DNA of 64,000 nt from Ciona savignyi (Eukaryota; Chordata; Ascidiacea; Phlebobranchia; Cionidae), in the NCBI GenBank assembly GCA_000149265.1, contig CH003024.1, positions 900,819 to 964,818 on the forward strand, given 5' to 3'. The position numbers were made by a program, and so were the translations under genes. The notes below the pieces were generated by a model. That model saw only the letters and a list, made by a program, of their open reading frames with translations, was not told the DNA's origin and searched no databases. Positions 21,526 through 34,254 of the stretch are shown here, piece after piece (position 1 is the first letter of the stretch; each line of letters opens with the position of its first letter).

Positions 21526-24500
21526 GTAAGATGCATGCAAATCGAGTTTGCACTAGATACAAATTAGTATTATGAATCGTATATAATCTTTATTCAAATT
21601 TTATATATCAACGATAACACGGTGCCCATTACCGGCTGTGTCTACCTGATCGAGTTTGAACTAGATATAAATTTTAGTAGTAAAATCGCTATGGATCGAA
21701 TATAATCTTTATTCGATTTTTATATATCAACTATAGAGAAAAGTAAGTTAATTATCTTTTTATGTGTTTTTTTTAAAAAAGTACACCAAAAAGCCTCGTG
21801 AAAAAAAATTGCTACTGTGAAATATTATCAAATACATTTAAAACACATTTAACATTAAGGCGATCGTGAGTCCTACTTAAAAACTACTGCTCATACTTTT
21901 CTTTTTGAGACAAACAGCACAAGAGGCGATTTTTATTCCTAATTTGATACTAACCCTACAAATTAATATCCACTCTGTAAAATATATATTTATAAATTCC
22001 TTTAACTCCAAATCATATTTTATGTCTTCTTCGTGTTGTGGTGCCTATATCATGATTATTTGTAGATTCCAATTCGTGACCATTAAAACCCCACAAGTTT
22101 TAACTAACGTGAGTTTTAATCACCTTAAGTTTTAGTACGTATAGGTTAAAAACTCGGTTGGGTTAAAATTCATTTGGGTTTGGTCTATGTTTTGGACTCT
22201 CTGTGTGGGTTAAAGACCGTTTCTGTTAGAACCCGTGTTGATTCACAAACAACAATATTATTCTTGCGATTAACGATTAATTCACAATCGACTATTGGTC
22301 AATTTCTGGATTTAAAGGGCACAACCTTGGTAAAAAATTGTGTGGTTTTCTGTCGGTTAAATCTTAATGGAACCATAAATAAATCAGAATCTAAGACACA
22401 ACCACAGTGAAAAATTGTGCGGCTTAAAATTGTGTGGCTTTGTGTCGGTTAAATCTCTATGGAACCATTAATAAATTGAAATCTAAGACACAACCATAGT
22501 GAAAAACTGTGCGGCTTAAAATGGTGTGACCGAATATATAATGATATAAATCGAAATATATTTTCAAGGATTTCCCGAACAAAAGTATGATGCATGGGGG
22601 AGACTTTTCGTCTTGCAGAAAACGACAGTTCTCCACAGCCACTGGTTTATGGAGAACCTGTTTCTTACCAGATTCGGCTTCACTCCTGGGGAAATTGGTT
22701 GACTGCGGTAAGGCGTTTTTTAATTGTAAAATTTTGTAACTTATAGCGGGTTCGTGTATTTTAATCAGCCGACCACACTTATTCTATTCAAATTTTTATT
22801 TGAAGTTTTTTTAACGAGTTTTAATCACTTCGAGGGAACAGCAGACCAAATTCTACCCTTACCAAGATTAAAGATTAACTATGAATATATTGCTTCTTAT
22901 GTGTTTTTATACCACCACAAACAAAAGGGTCGCATTTATAATTAATGAACAAGGGCGCCAGCGAAATTTTTATTCCTTTAACCTTGATTGATGCTCGTGG
23001 GCGCTGGAAGTGACGAATTTCCTTTTAACTCAATAGAAGGCGCATTACACGAGCCAGCAAGGCTATAACCCTACATTTTGCATGTGCGATATGAATTATT
23101 CAGCACCGCTTATGGTTTTCCATATCGCCTTATGCGGCAATGGTAAGCTAAAGATTAAAGCGATTATCAGACGACCAAAACATTCGGATTGTACAGTTAA
23201 GAAGTTAAATCCGCATACACTTACTCTGTGACTTGGTGGTGGGCGTCTGTGCGTGTGTAATCGTACGGTATCAAAAGAATACTTAGCACCTGCCTATTAG
23301 CTCCGTTTGCCTTTAAAAATTGCCACTTTTTTTAGACTTCTTAGACGTCCATTAATACCGTAATGATAATGTAAACAGTGTAAAGAAAAAAATAATTTTA
23401 TAGATATATTTAAAGTTTTAATAAAAAAACTAGGATTACAATTTACCAAAATAACGGATCATTTTAATAAGAATTAAAAACTTGACCCATACGGCTAATT
23501 TATTTTTTATTTTATTATTATACAGTCGATTCGCTATGCCCATTAAAAGAAGATGAAATCTTGCAGGGCATAAACAGAACATGGTAGAAACAGCACGTCG
23601 CTAATGGGAAATGCAGACGCGTTTGCAATATTAATCAGACGGATTAAACGCCAAATTACGTGGATTGCCAGTTTCCTGAAAGGCTTTTAAAGTCCCCACA
23701 CGCACAGCGTTCTAAATCAATTTTTATCAATAAAATAATTAAGCTCAAGAGGATTTTATTGACCGAAGAATTTGCAAAGGTGCGCCATTAAACTAATGCT
23801 TCCCTTTGTCAAGCTTGCGATGCTGAAGACCATATTGATTATAAAGGACATTCGTCCTCACGGCACCTGCGAATTTTTAAAATCCCGATTTATAGCCCTT
23901 AAAATAGTACTTGAGTGTTGTTTAATATGCTTGTAGAACACCGCACTCGTTTCTACAAAACAATAGTTATCGATTAGGGTTTTTTGGCCTTCGTAAAATA
24001 ACAGTTATCAAACCACACATATAATACACTTTCTAGTGATCACTTTAAGATAATTATCGCCGGCATGTATTCAGTAAGTGTAATGTTCGAAGAAATAAAT
24101 ATTATCTGTATGTGTTTTAATAATAATAACACAAAATCATAGAATTTCTTTGGGAAACTTGTCTAGGTAAATGGATTTTTTCAGGAAAAATCATAGATTT
24201 TTTTAGGAAACTTGTCTAGATGCGTTCCAATATCCTACAACTCAAAGTTAAATGTTCCAAGAAATAAATATTGTCTGTAGGCCTACGTGTTTTTTTCTAA
24301 ATAATACCACAAAATCATTGAATTTCTTTAGGAAACTTGTCTTGATGAATGGTATTTTTAGAAAAAATCGTGGATTTTTTAAAAATCATGGACATTTTTA
24401 GGAAACTTGTCCATGTGCGTTCCTATTTCCTACAACTCAAAGTTAAATGCGGTTCAAGAAATAAATATTACCTGTACGTGTTTTTTTTAAATACCACAAA

Positions 24501-27500
24501 ATTATTGTATTTTTAGGAAACTTGTCTAGGTGCGTTCCTATTTCCTACAACTCAAAGTTAAATGTTCCAAGAAATAAATAATGTCTGTACGTGTTTTTTC
24601 GTAAATAATAACACAAAATCATGAAATTTCTTTAGAAAACTTGTCTGGTTGAATGGATTTTTTAGAAAAAATCGTGGATATTTTAAAAAAAAACTTGCCT
24701 AAATGCGTTTCTATTTTCTACAACTCAAAGTTTAATGTTCAAAGAAATAAATATTGTCGTGTTTTTTAATTACACAAAATAATAACACAAAATCCTTGCA
24801 TTTTTAGGAAATTTGTCCAGGTGCGTTCCTATTTCCTACAACTCCTTTGATTCGAACTCTTTCCCATCACACTTGCGCATGAACGAGACCTCCCAAGTTT
24901 TCGGCGACGAGATTACCAGCTTAAGTGAGTATAATCTACCCTGCCCATTAAGCCCGTGCCGTGAAATGTCGCATTAAAAATTTAACTGGTGTTTTATGTT
25001 AATTGTCTCATTAGATCTCCGTCGGGCTGTCGTTTCCTTTTTGTTTTTAGCTCTGACGGTCCAGCTGTTTGGACTTGCCGTGATATCACTGGGTTGGTGC
25101 AAGGAGGGCGGCTTCGAACAGTATGCAGGCGGCTTAGTCTTATTAATGTCAGGTAATATCTCTTATTATGTTTAACACACTGCAAAATTAAAAAAATCTG
25201 TTTGGGGGGGGGGTGGTTGAGTTGCGATTGGGGTGATTTTGGGTGAATTTGCAGAGCATTTAAATGCATTAAATATATGCATGAACCAACCATTTTACAA
25301 CGAAGTAACATAATTTCGCAAGTGGTATAGAAGATTTATTCAGAAATAATGTTTAACACTAAGGTATACCGAAAGCTGGTTCAGCTATACGTATGTGCTT
25401 CATGGACCGTGTTTGCTGACCTTGCGCTTTGTATTTTATACTTTGAACATTGCTTTAAGAAGTGTTTTTGATTAAACTGTGCAACTATGAGTGACCAAGC
25501 CACTCGATTCTGGTGGATAATCGACATTGAAATTCTTATGATTTGACATTGAAATTCTTATGAATGTGAGGGAAATCCATGTATTAAATGGCATGCATGT
25601 TGGATTGCACAGAAAATACATAATTAGCTTGTTTTGTCGTCATGTCTTACTTTGCAGAACCTACTGAATTTCGCTTGGTAAAAATATCAATGCAATGTCA
25701 CACACGCGCGTAGAATCCATGACATGTACATAAACGTCCGTCAGGTTGTCTTAACACGGCACATCACATTATCCATCGAAAGTTTAAACACTAGAAACCT
25801 GTCGCAAGGTAGTCGATGCTATCCCAAAAAAAAAGAAACCAGTGCATACAGTTGAACAAAAAGTATAAGCAATGTAGTAACACTGCAATATCCGTAGTGG
25901 TTTCTTCAGGGTATGTGATGTTCCGTGCATACCCGTGTTATACCATCCGAGTGTCCTCACGTTCTCGGAGATAAATATGAGTATATACTATCCTAACGAC
26001 AAACCGGAGAATTAACCAAAGCAAACTGTGCCTGTCAAGCCACGGCAAAGCAAAAACTAACATCATTTCCATAAAATTGCAGTATAAATCAACCGAAGTG
26101 TTTAAGGGATTTGAAGTGAGTGTCTTACCTTGCTTTAAAGGTTTTATATCATAACATCAAAGTAATTACATGCGCATTGCAGCAATTTTCCAGCTGTGCG
26201 GCATGTGCACACACGCAATTCTGTGTCGGTTAGAAATGACGAGGAAGCCAGCAGATGTATACGAACTTCCAACCCTTGTGTTGGATCATTACGGCACGTC
26301 GACTTATTTAGCTTGGGCTTCATTCGGAACCACCTTGCTATCAAGTTTCCTTTGTGTAATGGCACCCTTGCACAGGCCGGCGAGACCAGCAGTTCCGTGT
26401 GTGTCGGGGACCAGTAACATGTACGTTTGTTTTACGAATGTTTGGGTATTTTAATGAAGAACTACATTTCGTATTTTCTCTATTAGATCTTGCTTTATTG
26501 GACTGATTTTTAATCCATCTTATTCTTACTACATTCATTATACAATAATTGTACTCCTAAATAGCTTGTTATTTAGTTCCATTTTACGATTTTGTTACTG
26601 AACATAATGTCAAATATTTTAGTATGTAAGTTATACGAACTGATTTTCACCATGGTTTAATTTGTATCAATTCGAACAGAGTTTTATGTTCCCGCAAACG
26701 CAATGTTCCAAGTGAGACGTCAAACGACGGAGTTCATCATGCCAGAATTGGAACTCCCTCTTTGCAACAGAGAAGAACACATTGTGCATTGCCATGCGAG
26801 AAACGAACTCTCAAAGTCTCTCTGAGCGACGTGAACTCCAAGACCACTTCAACAGAGGTGATCTCGGACGCCAACTTGCGGCACGTTGCGTCAAGTCCAG
26901 TGGCATCAGTGCGAACGCCACGAGCCGCTATAAAGGCGTTGGAGGTAGAGCATAGACAAGCTCTGAGAACCGCAAGAGAAAACACATCGATGCATGAGCA
27001 AGACCAGAGTGCGGCTCCTAACAAACAAACTTGCCAAGCGCAAAGTTTTGACACACACCGCACCTTTGGACGTAGAACTTCCGAAGCGTCTGTAGGTGCG
27101 CAAAGATACGACTACATGCGGAAGACGCGATCCCTGCCAAGAGACGTGTTGACCCAAGGCTCTGGTCTCTCGACTGCACAAAATATGAAGTCCAGGTTCC
27201 CTGATTTTCCTGAAATCAGTTTAAACGAAGGCCCAAGAGCGTACGATAACGCTATTGCGCGTCTGGACAATGCCATGTCAGCGATCACGGAAGGGGCAAA
27301 TGAACGCAGCGTGGCAGAGATTTTCCAATCTACAAATCGGATTCCGAACATGAGTTCGGATTCCGAAGACTGTATTTCCCCTCTCGGCTCCCCGATCAGA
27401 ACGCATAAATGCAAGCGCAGCGGTTCAGATTATGAAGTTTGGGACGCGAAAAGCAATGTCTATTTACCGTGTGAGATGATAACACAGCGGCGACATGTAC

Positions 27501-27514
27501 CAAAATACACGTAA
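20950..27514 (+). CDS. CACNG: CACNG5/7-like calcium-channel gamma (TARP/claudin fold) protein
   Basis: Four-pass claudin-fold protein closest to type II TARPs/CACNG5-7, which act as auxiliary subunits of calcium channels or AMPA receptors. Exons 20950-21525, 22629-22707, 24808-24924, 25015-25152, 26183-26413, 26682-27514 give about 657 residues. TM1 is GVFLGVVSVIMLVVAISTD; GLWRTC then a further Cys (RCVPISY) is the family W-GLW-C-C signature; TM2 is VVSFLFLALTVQLFGLAVI; TM3 GGLVLLMSAIFQLCGM; TM4 YGTSTYLAWASFGTTLLSSF. A hydrophilic cytosolic tail of about 276 residues follows. Odd: about 150 Lys/Arg-rich residues lie between TM1 and GLW, where vertebrate members have about 30. Exon 2 needs the second AG (GACAG) to keep frame; the AG ten bases earlier would not, so the exon 1-2 junction is the weak point and exon 1 may end earlier. 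The last intron uses GAACAGAG as acceptor. No C-terminal TTPV or TTPC motif is seen. Confidence 0.82.
21535..21735. repeat. two-copy tandem duplication, about 115 bp
   Basis: ATCGAGTTTGCACTAGATAC, AAATTAG and ATATAATCTTTATTC recur at about 21540 and 21653, immediately downstream of the exon 1 donor. Confidence 0.7.
22325..22540. repeat. two-to-three copy tandem repeat, about 100 bp
   Basis: Units share TGTCGGTTAAATCT, ATGGAACCAT and ATCTAAGACACAACCA, just upstream of the exon carrying the GLW motif. Confidence 0.72.
22629..22707 (+). CDS. CACNG: CACNG-like exon 2 (GLW motif)
   Basis: Encodes FSTATGLWRTCFLPDS and LVDC; ends phase 1 at donor GGTAAGG. The acceptor choice (22619 versus 22629) is set by frame only. 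Confidence 0.78.
24110..24845. repeat. intronic array containing copies of exon 3 start
   Basis: Four intronic cores (about 24205, 24400, 24515 and 24690) read TTTAGGAAACTTGTCTAGG, TGCGTTCCTATTTCCTACAA, CTCAAAG, then GAAATAAATATTGTCTGTA. The fifth unit is the true acceptor and first 40 bp of exon 3 (24808 onward). Half units (GGAAACTTGTCTAG without the rest) also occur. Confidence 0.82.
24808..24924 (+). CDS. CACNG: CACNG-like exon 3
   Basis: Phase 1 to phase 1. Encodes NLSRCVPISY with the second loop cysteine, then MNETSQVFGDEITSL. Its first 40 bp are the last unit of an intronic repeat array. Confidence 0.78.
25015..25152 (+). CDS. CACNG: CACNG-like exon 4 (TM2, start of TM3)
   Basis: Phase 1 to phase 1: TM2 and the start of TM3 (GGLVLLMS). 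Donor GTAATA. Confidence 0.85.
26183..26413 (+). CDS. CACNG: CACNG-like exon 5 (TM3-TM4)
   Basis: Phase 1 to phase 1: end of TM3, second extracellular loop and TM4 (YLAWASFGTTLLSSFLCVM). Donor GTAACA. Confidence 0.85.
26682..27514 (+). CDS. CACNG: CACNG-like exon 6 (cytosolic tail and stop)
   Basis: A 276-codon hydrophilic tail rich in Ser/Arg/Thr, ending PKYT-stop. Long open frame with coding-like composition; poly(A) signal AATAAA at 27545-27550. Confidence 0.8.
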
Positions 27515-27639
27515 TGCTTTTAAGATTGAAGTACGATAATGAGAAATAAATACCTAAAATAGATATTGTACTTTTTGTCGAGCGGTCATGTGATCGTTCT
27601 GTGCCTTTGCCTCGTACCCCTTTCTTTCTTTTTCTTTTT

Positions 27640-27889
27640 TACTTTTTGCAGTTTTTATCGTCGAACTCGGTTTCGATCTTATGGTTGGCTTGTTGCTATG
27701 GTAGTTTTTTGTATATAATTCGGTATACGTATCGGTCACATTAACCATTCGGCCATACGACCGGTATGTGCCCTTTTTTTTTTTTTTTTTACTCAGCTGA
27801 GTTTTGGCCCTTTAATGTGGTCGTAACCAAAACCGGTTTTGTATATAATTCGGTATATGTATAGGTCGCGCTTACCATTCGGCCACTGC
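27640..27889 (-). mobile_element. two adjacent SINE-A copies
   Basis: Two reverse copies, 27640-27765 and 27775-27889, each with ATTCGGTATA..GTATCGGTC, TTACCATTCGGCC; separated by a poly-T run at 27774-27789. Confidence 0.7.
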
Positions 27890-27954
27890 CGTCCAAGCTC
27901 CGCTTCGTGTTGATGGTAACACCAGACCATCACTCCTGCCGCCACTGTCTGATT

Positions 27955-28170
27955 GGGGGGAAACTAAAAGGACGGAAAGAGGGCGGGAAAACGGGAAAGT
28001 GCAAACTAAAATAAAGATTAGTACATTGGAGTTAGTGTTAAAGTTATGGTTGGAGTTAAGGTTAATTCTGGGGTTGGAATTAGTGTTTAGAACTGGGTTA
28101 AAATTAGTTTCCATAGTTTCAGTGGGCAGTTTTCCTTCTTCCTTCTCTATTTCCCTCATTTTAGTTGCCC
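27955..28170. mobile_element. MITE-C copy with TSD
   Basis: GGGGGGAAACTAAAAGGACG to CCTCATTTTAGTTGCCC, flanked by the direct repeat TCTGATT at 27948-27954 and 28171-28177. Confidence 0.78.
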
Positions 28171-29364
28171 TCTGATTAGGAGTAATTAAGGGTAAGGTTC
28201 TCTGTATAGTTAGGAATGTCGTGTTTTATTATCGCTGTTTGCCGTGATCTACTACTGTAAGAGAAACAACTCGTTTGTTTCTTAATCAATCGTTTGGTAG
28301 TTGCTGCATTTATAAAGGGATTTAAAAAAGAAACAGGGACTTGCCACTGCCACTGACTGCTATTGTTTGTACACGCTGGAAGGACATGAACACGACTGCT
28401 GACATGAAACTTGTTCCTGAATTAGTTAGGCGTTAGTCCGAACGTCTAATATTAGCCTAAACACCCAATTGTGTTGTGCAAATGTTAGGGGAATGGTGTA
28501 AAAAGTTAGTCAATATAAAAAGTTGCATTTTTAACGCAAATTATCTAATAAATTGGAATTGAAGCTTTCCCGCTAATTTTAGAGTACTTGAACTTATGCT
28601 GAAAGATAATGCCCTTAAATCTTATATTTTAACTATTTTCCTTCATTTAGTATATAATTTAGTTAAGGTTTATGATTTAGTAGTAAATTATAATTTAAAG
28701 ATTGCTAAAAAAGCTAAAAATTCCAAAAAAATAAGAAATACTACTATAAGTGGCAAACAATAAACAATGCTTCAACTGAACAAATACTTCGGTATACTTG
28801 ACGAGACAACAAACACGAGACTTAAATTAATTAGCCAAACTGTATTGCATAAAAATGTCGTTTATTTAAATCAAAAAAATACGTGACAAAAATACTATAC
28901 GGTCATGCTTTGTCCGGCTTTGATGCTTTTTGTAATTGCTGGTTCAGCAATTAGTGAAATATGCGTGTAATGGATGCCGTAACAGAAGGCCGGATACTGT
29001 ACAATTGCCAGAATAGACAGTGCTGTTATTTGATTGATTTTATCGTTTTGATAAACAAAACCGAGCGTTTACAATCAAGTGTGATTTCTTCAACGGCATT
29101 TTGGGAAAAACATGTTATTTCGAACAGCTGCAAAGCTGGTAAGCACAATTGACATCACTGTGCAATTACCACTGTGGTATTTGTTGTTATTGTTTTGGCA
29201 TGTTCATAATATCCAGCCAGTGGTATTCAAATGGATTGTTATTAAAGAGATAAAAATTGATTGCTACTCTACAGCAGTATATAGTATACGGAGACAGGAC
29301 ATTGATCCTTACCATCAGACGAAAGTCCGCATCTTAACCCAATCCTTTTTTTGTTGATTATGCC

Positions 29365-29539
29365 CAGTAATGGGATTCAAGAGGTTCGCATGGGTTCGGT
29401 CGAATCAGTCTTGGAACGTCGGGATAACCACCGATCCGATTGTTGCTTTTTACAGAAATTAAATCTTTTAGGGGACCTGTTGTTAGTAAGTACGATACAA
29501 AAAAGTACCTGTTTTTTAAAATTTTGACTCCCATTACTG
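29365..29539. mobile_element. MITE-D, copy 2
   Basis: CAGTAATGGGATTCAAGAGG to TGACTCCCATTACTG: 15-bp inverted ends, 175 bp, homologous to 8829-9003. Confidence 0.65.
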
Positions 29540-32399
29540 ATTAGCCTAACAACCGATAAGCGCATAAACGAAAATCACCTGGTACTAGTAAATGATGGTA
29601 TCGATTTTTTACCTTTCGGACGCGCCATTAATGAGTCAAGCCGTCGAAAATTTTGTATGGTGAATTCGTATGGCGGAATAATTAACACCATTAATTTTTA
29701 TTCCTGTAGTAAGACATGTTATGTGATAGTACGTTTATTTGTAATTATCTTGGAACTGGTTAAGAAAAACATAAACTTGAATGTTGTCATAAACAAGAAA
29801 TATGTGGGCGTGTAGTCTTTTGTTACCGTTTCTCTAAAGACTGATTTCGCCGTACATTTTCTTAAACAAAATTAAAGTTGAAGAAAAAAATAACTGCCAA
29901 AGTGGTCGTAGGGCCGATTGATTAGCGCAACCGAATCACATTTGGAAATTATTTTATATAGAACCTGTCTCAGTGCCGAGCCTATAGCGGATGTGGTAGT
30001 TAGCCCAGTAAAAATTGCATCCGCAAGATATGATAGTGTTTGCAACAGAGATTTGATCAGTTTTAAGCTTGCCCTGTACTATTCCTTATCGCATGCCGCC
30101 TTTCTTGCATTATTCACTAATTTGGCGCCGCCGACTTGAAGCGTTCCGCTTTCGTGTTAACACATCAGTACCGTTTATCCCAGGTCATAATTGTTTGACA
30201 AATTAAGATTTTTAATATCGCTTTACCTATGTTACGCCTTATATCGTTTGATTTTGTAAAACGTGTTTAGTCTTTTACAGTTCAACTGATTTGCTGTTAA
30301 TTTGATAATTAATAATAGTTGGTTTCTTCAATATCGCAATAATGAAACAAAAATAAACGACACCGTTGGTGGTAAAACTTTTGATTACTTATCGGCTAGC
30401 TATTTTACATAGTACTCACACCCTTGCCAATTTGACCATCTTAACACAATCTTATCGCGCATGTCTTTTATTGCTTATATCAGTGCAAAAACCCCGCAGT
30501 GAGACTGTAAACCAACAAATGCTGATAAGGTCGAATTAGGCTTTGTGGCTTGTAGTAAAACATGAGTGAAATATAAATCCTTTTAAATTTTAATTTCTAT
30601 AAACAACCGAAACAACCTGATTATGCACTTTATTCTGTTGATCTCGACGCAAGAACAGGCCAAACGAACACGTAGTGCATTTTTCTTGACATTTATTTTC
30701 ATGTGACATGGACTTGAAATAAACATACTAGCGCTATAAAAAGGCTCTGGAGTTTCCAGGAATGTTTTTCCGTGAATTTTAGAGAGAGCTTCGATTTCTG
30801 GTGTGTAATTATTGATTGAGAATATCAAATTATTTTGATAGACAGTTCAGTCGTTAATTTTAATTCTTATAACAATTATTTTGACGCGAAAACAATTGTT
30901 TCAATAGTAAATATGCGAACACCAATAAACATGCAGCATCAACCTTATAAAGTATAGACAATAGATTTATTTGAAAGACTGGTCAGCGACTAGTGCATGC
31001 AGCATGTACGAGTATTAATTCGTTTAAACGATCGATGTAATTCGTCTGTTTTGCTATATATATAGTATTTGATATTGTATTTGATATACATTGGAGCATG
31101 TTTGTTTGGGTTTTAAAATTGACCCAAATTCCAGTTAACAATTTTCTCCATAAAAACAAATTTTATTTAATTATACTTAGACGTATCTCTTCTAGCTCAG
31201 TGGGTTAATATGTCAGCAGATTGGTAGTTCTAACGAGCTTTTTTCAACGTGAGATTCATAAACAATACCAGCGACAATAAAAAGTTATTGCCAGTAAAGG
31301 AGATCTGAAATAACATCTCTACTTTAGTTTGAGCTTACAAACTATCCGTCGAGAAAATCCAATCATTCCCCCATAAATCAATATCGTTCTGAGCTGTACG
31401 TTGTGTAGGTAAGAGTTTAAACAGTCGAAAAAGCGCAGCAGTGCCTAATTCTTTGTGCCTTCTCTACGTCAGTCCAGCTTAATGAATAAAAAGTATAAAA
31501 TTTAATTGTAGGATTAACATTTTCAAGTCTGGTCATCAGGCATTATTTATTCATATCTAAAGGCAAGGTTGAAGAAGGAAAACGAACAAAATTACCCGTA
31601 CCACACGCGCTCTCATTAAAGGTTTATTGGGCAGTAAATGCGCCTTATGGTACCAATTATTTTTCAAGAATTTCATTTTATTTTCTCGAATTTCAATAGG
31701 GAATAAAACTATATAAATAGAAATGTGGCTAGGTGTTCGGGTGCAAATCGATAGCTAATTGCATTTCGACCCTGAGTATGCCCATACAGGCTCAATGCTA
31801 AAAAACTGTGCAGAATATCGGAGCAGGTACAACATATAGTTGTAGCTCAGCATAGTATGTTGGAAAGGATAGAGACCAATAGCTTGCCGGACACGTTGCT
31901 CCAATACATAATAGATGAGACGACGTGACTTAAACGTCAGCAAATACGCCGAGTTTACTGAAATTCCATACGGATAATTGGACATGTTTTGCAGTTTGAC
32001 TAAAATAGACGAGCACTACACAGCCCGACCCATATGGTGTACAGCATGTTGTTTTTAGGCGAGTTTCAACGATTTATCAGTTTTCGGGTATAGGACAGCA
32101 AACCGCGTATATCGGATTCACTTATGCTGATCCAATGTTGATTTGCATGATTTAAAAGTTACAACAGAGTTTATGATGCGCAGTCAGTATACTATCCCAA
32201 CTATTTACTGTCAATTTTAGATTATGTACAGATTCAAGATCTCTAGGGTGAAAATGACCAGTGCTGGCAAAATATACAGAAGTTAATATCAACAATAAAA
32301 ATGTGTTTAAAATTACATAAAAGTAATATTAGTATGGAGTATTTTTTCCGTGGGCTACATTTTACAAAACTAACCCGCAGTATAAAGTTTATATAGCAG

Positions 32400-32512
32400 C
32401 CCTTTCTCGTTTTAACCGGCTAGGATTCGAACCCATGATATGTTGGTCGTCAAGGACGTTTTTGAATATTAAAATTGGTAAACGTATTGGCCGCGTTAAC
32501 CATTCGGCAGCT
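32400..32512 (-). mobile_element. SINE-A copy
   Basis: Reverse strand: GCCGAATGGTTAACGCGGCC head and GGGTTCGAATCCTAGCCGG box B end. Confidence 0.7.
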
Positions 32513-33091
32513 AGTTGAAGAATAAATAGTCAGTTCACTGTCTACGCGCACTCTCTAAACTCTGTAATTGCATAAATGCAATACACACTGGCTTTAATTT
32601 GTTTAAAAGCAGTACGCGTGGACGGAAACTCATTTCCATGTCTCTAAAACTAAAGTATATTGTTAAAATTGGCCAATTTTATAAATACTGAATGAGTGAG
32701 GTGTTTCACGAAGCCTGTTAAAAAATAATAACAAAAAACAATTGCGGTAAGGAATATGCCCTGTAGTGTGCTTTATTCACTTAATGAATTATTTATACAC
32801 CGTGGCGGTCCATTTCGTTTTTTTTGTAAAGCAGACAATGAGGCAAAGCTAAAGCCACCCGTCACTAAGCCAGTAATTGTGTACTTATATACATATACCC
32901 TGGCACTAATTCTAGTGCACGTACATGTAGGTACGCCTGAAAGTAATGAGACTGCAGTCATATCTATAGTTTTTAAAATGCAAGTTTTTTTTCTGTCGCA
33001 CACGTACTCAGTAGAGTATGTGTATACAACATCCACTAGAGGTCAGTAACGGGTTACTCCGTGTTTGTAATCAGTGTTTTATACAGCTTAT

Positions 33092-33468
33092 GTACGGTTG
33101 TGTGGTCGAATGGTTAACACGAACGATACATATACCGTCTCATATTAAAAACGGTCCTGGTGACGAGTCTATCATGGGTTCGAAACTTGGAACGGTTAAA
33201 AAAAGTTTTGTACAGCTAAGAACGGTAGTGTTTCCGATTGAATATAGCGACCTATATATATATATATATATATACCGACTACTATACAAAATCGGTCGTA
33301 GTGACGAATCCATCTTGGGTTTCTAACTTGGCGTAGTAAAAAATTAGAACGGTAGTGTTGCCCATTTGATAACGCTACCGATTTAAGAACAACTCATTTT
33401 ATAAAAAAAACAGTGACGATGTCTTAGTGACGAGCCCATCATGGGTTTGAAACATAGGGGAGTAAAAA
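33092..33468 (+). mobile_element. three tandem SINE-A copies
   Basis: Copies at about 33092-33204, 33220-33343 (with a TA tract at 33250-33272) and 33348-33468. Each has a tRNA-like head and a GTGACGA..CCATC..TGGGTT tail. Confidence 0.7.
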
Positions 33469-33479
33469 GTTTAAACAAT

Positions 33480-33600
33480 TTAAGAGATTTTCAGTATGTA
33501 TTCTGCTGAGCTCAATAGTATGTTGTTTATGATAAAAAAAAAGAGATTTTCAGTATGTATTCCGCTGAGTTTAATAGTATGTTGTTTATGATAGTCAAAC
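33480..33600. repeat. two-copy tandem repeat, about 52 bp
   Basis: AGAGATTTTCAGTATGTATT, CGCTGAG, AATAGTATGTTGTTTATGAT repeated twice, separated by a short A run. Confidence 0.85.
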
Positions 33601-34254
33601 GGTTGCACAAACAACTGTGCCCATTAATGCTTGCAGGTGCAGCCGTTGAATGCGTGTGTGAATGAAAGGTTAACGACGCGAAATACAGACAGCTTAACAC
33701 AAACGGGCCTATAGCGAAAAATAAAGTTACACTGGGATCGTGGCTCATCCCAGAAAGTTACCCGACATTAAAAAATAATCTCGTTAACAGGCAAAAAAGG
33801 ATTGTACCAAAAAAAGGTTGGTAACAACTGATCTAAAATCTTCATATCGAAGATAATTCATATACAAAACAGTATATAAATATAGCATATTTTGACGACT
33901 TGTTTAATTTGTCGGAATTACCAAGTTAAAAATACATGCAAATATAAAAAAAAGAATAAGCTTGAAAATTTTGGATTTTGATTATTTTAAGATACCTAGA
34001 TATTCTATTTCCGGCAAAGCTAAAATCTACATCCATGGGGCTTATAGCCTATTTTAGAATATAGCCCGTTTTGTCTGGATGGGGCGAAAATTGGAATGAT
34101 TACATAAAAGTTACCAGAAGGTAACGTTCAGGAATAGACAGTGTTGTTTTGTGTAATATTACTAGCAACTTGTTTTAATGCAAGTATTTCTCAACATTAC
34201 TCAACATATTGATAGAGTTGAATTAGCATTTGATTTAAATGATTCATTTGCAGA

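Noticed and set aside
31190-31262. Possible tRNA gene (TAGCTCAGTGGGTTAAT)
   Set aside because: Box A-like sequence only; no box B, no acceptor-stem pairing. At best a tRNA-derived relic.
33092-33204. Functional tRNA gene
   Set aside because: It has A and B boxes but no cloverleaf-compatible anticodon arm, and it matches the repeated SINE-A family.
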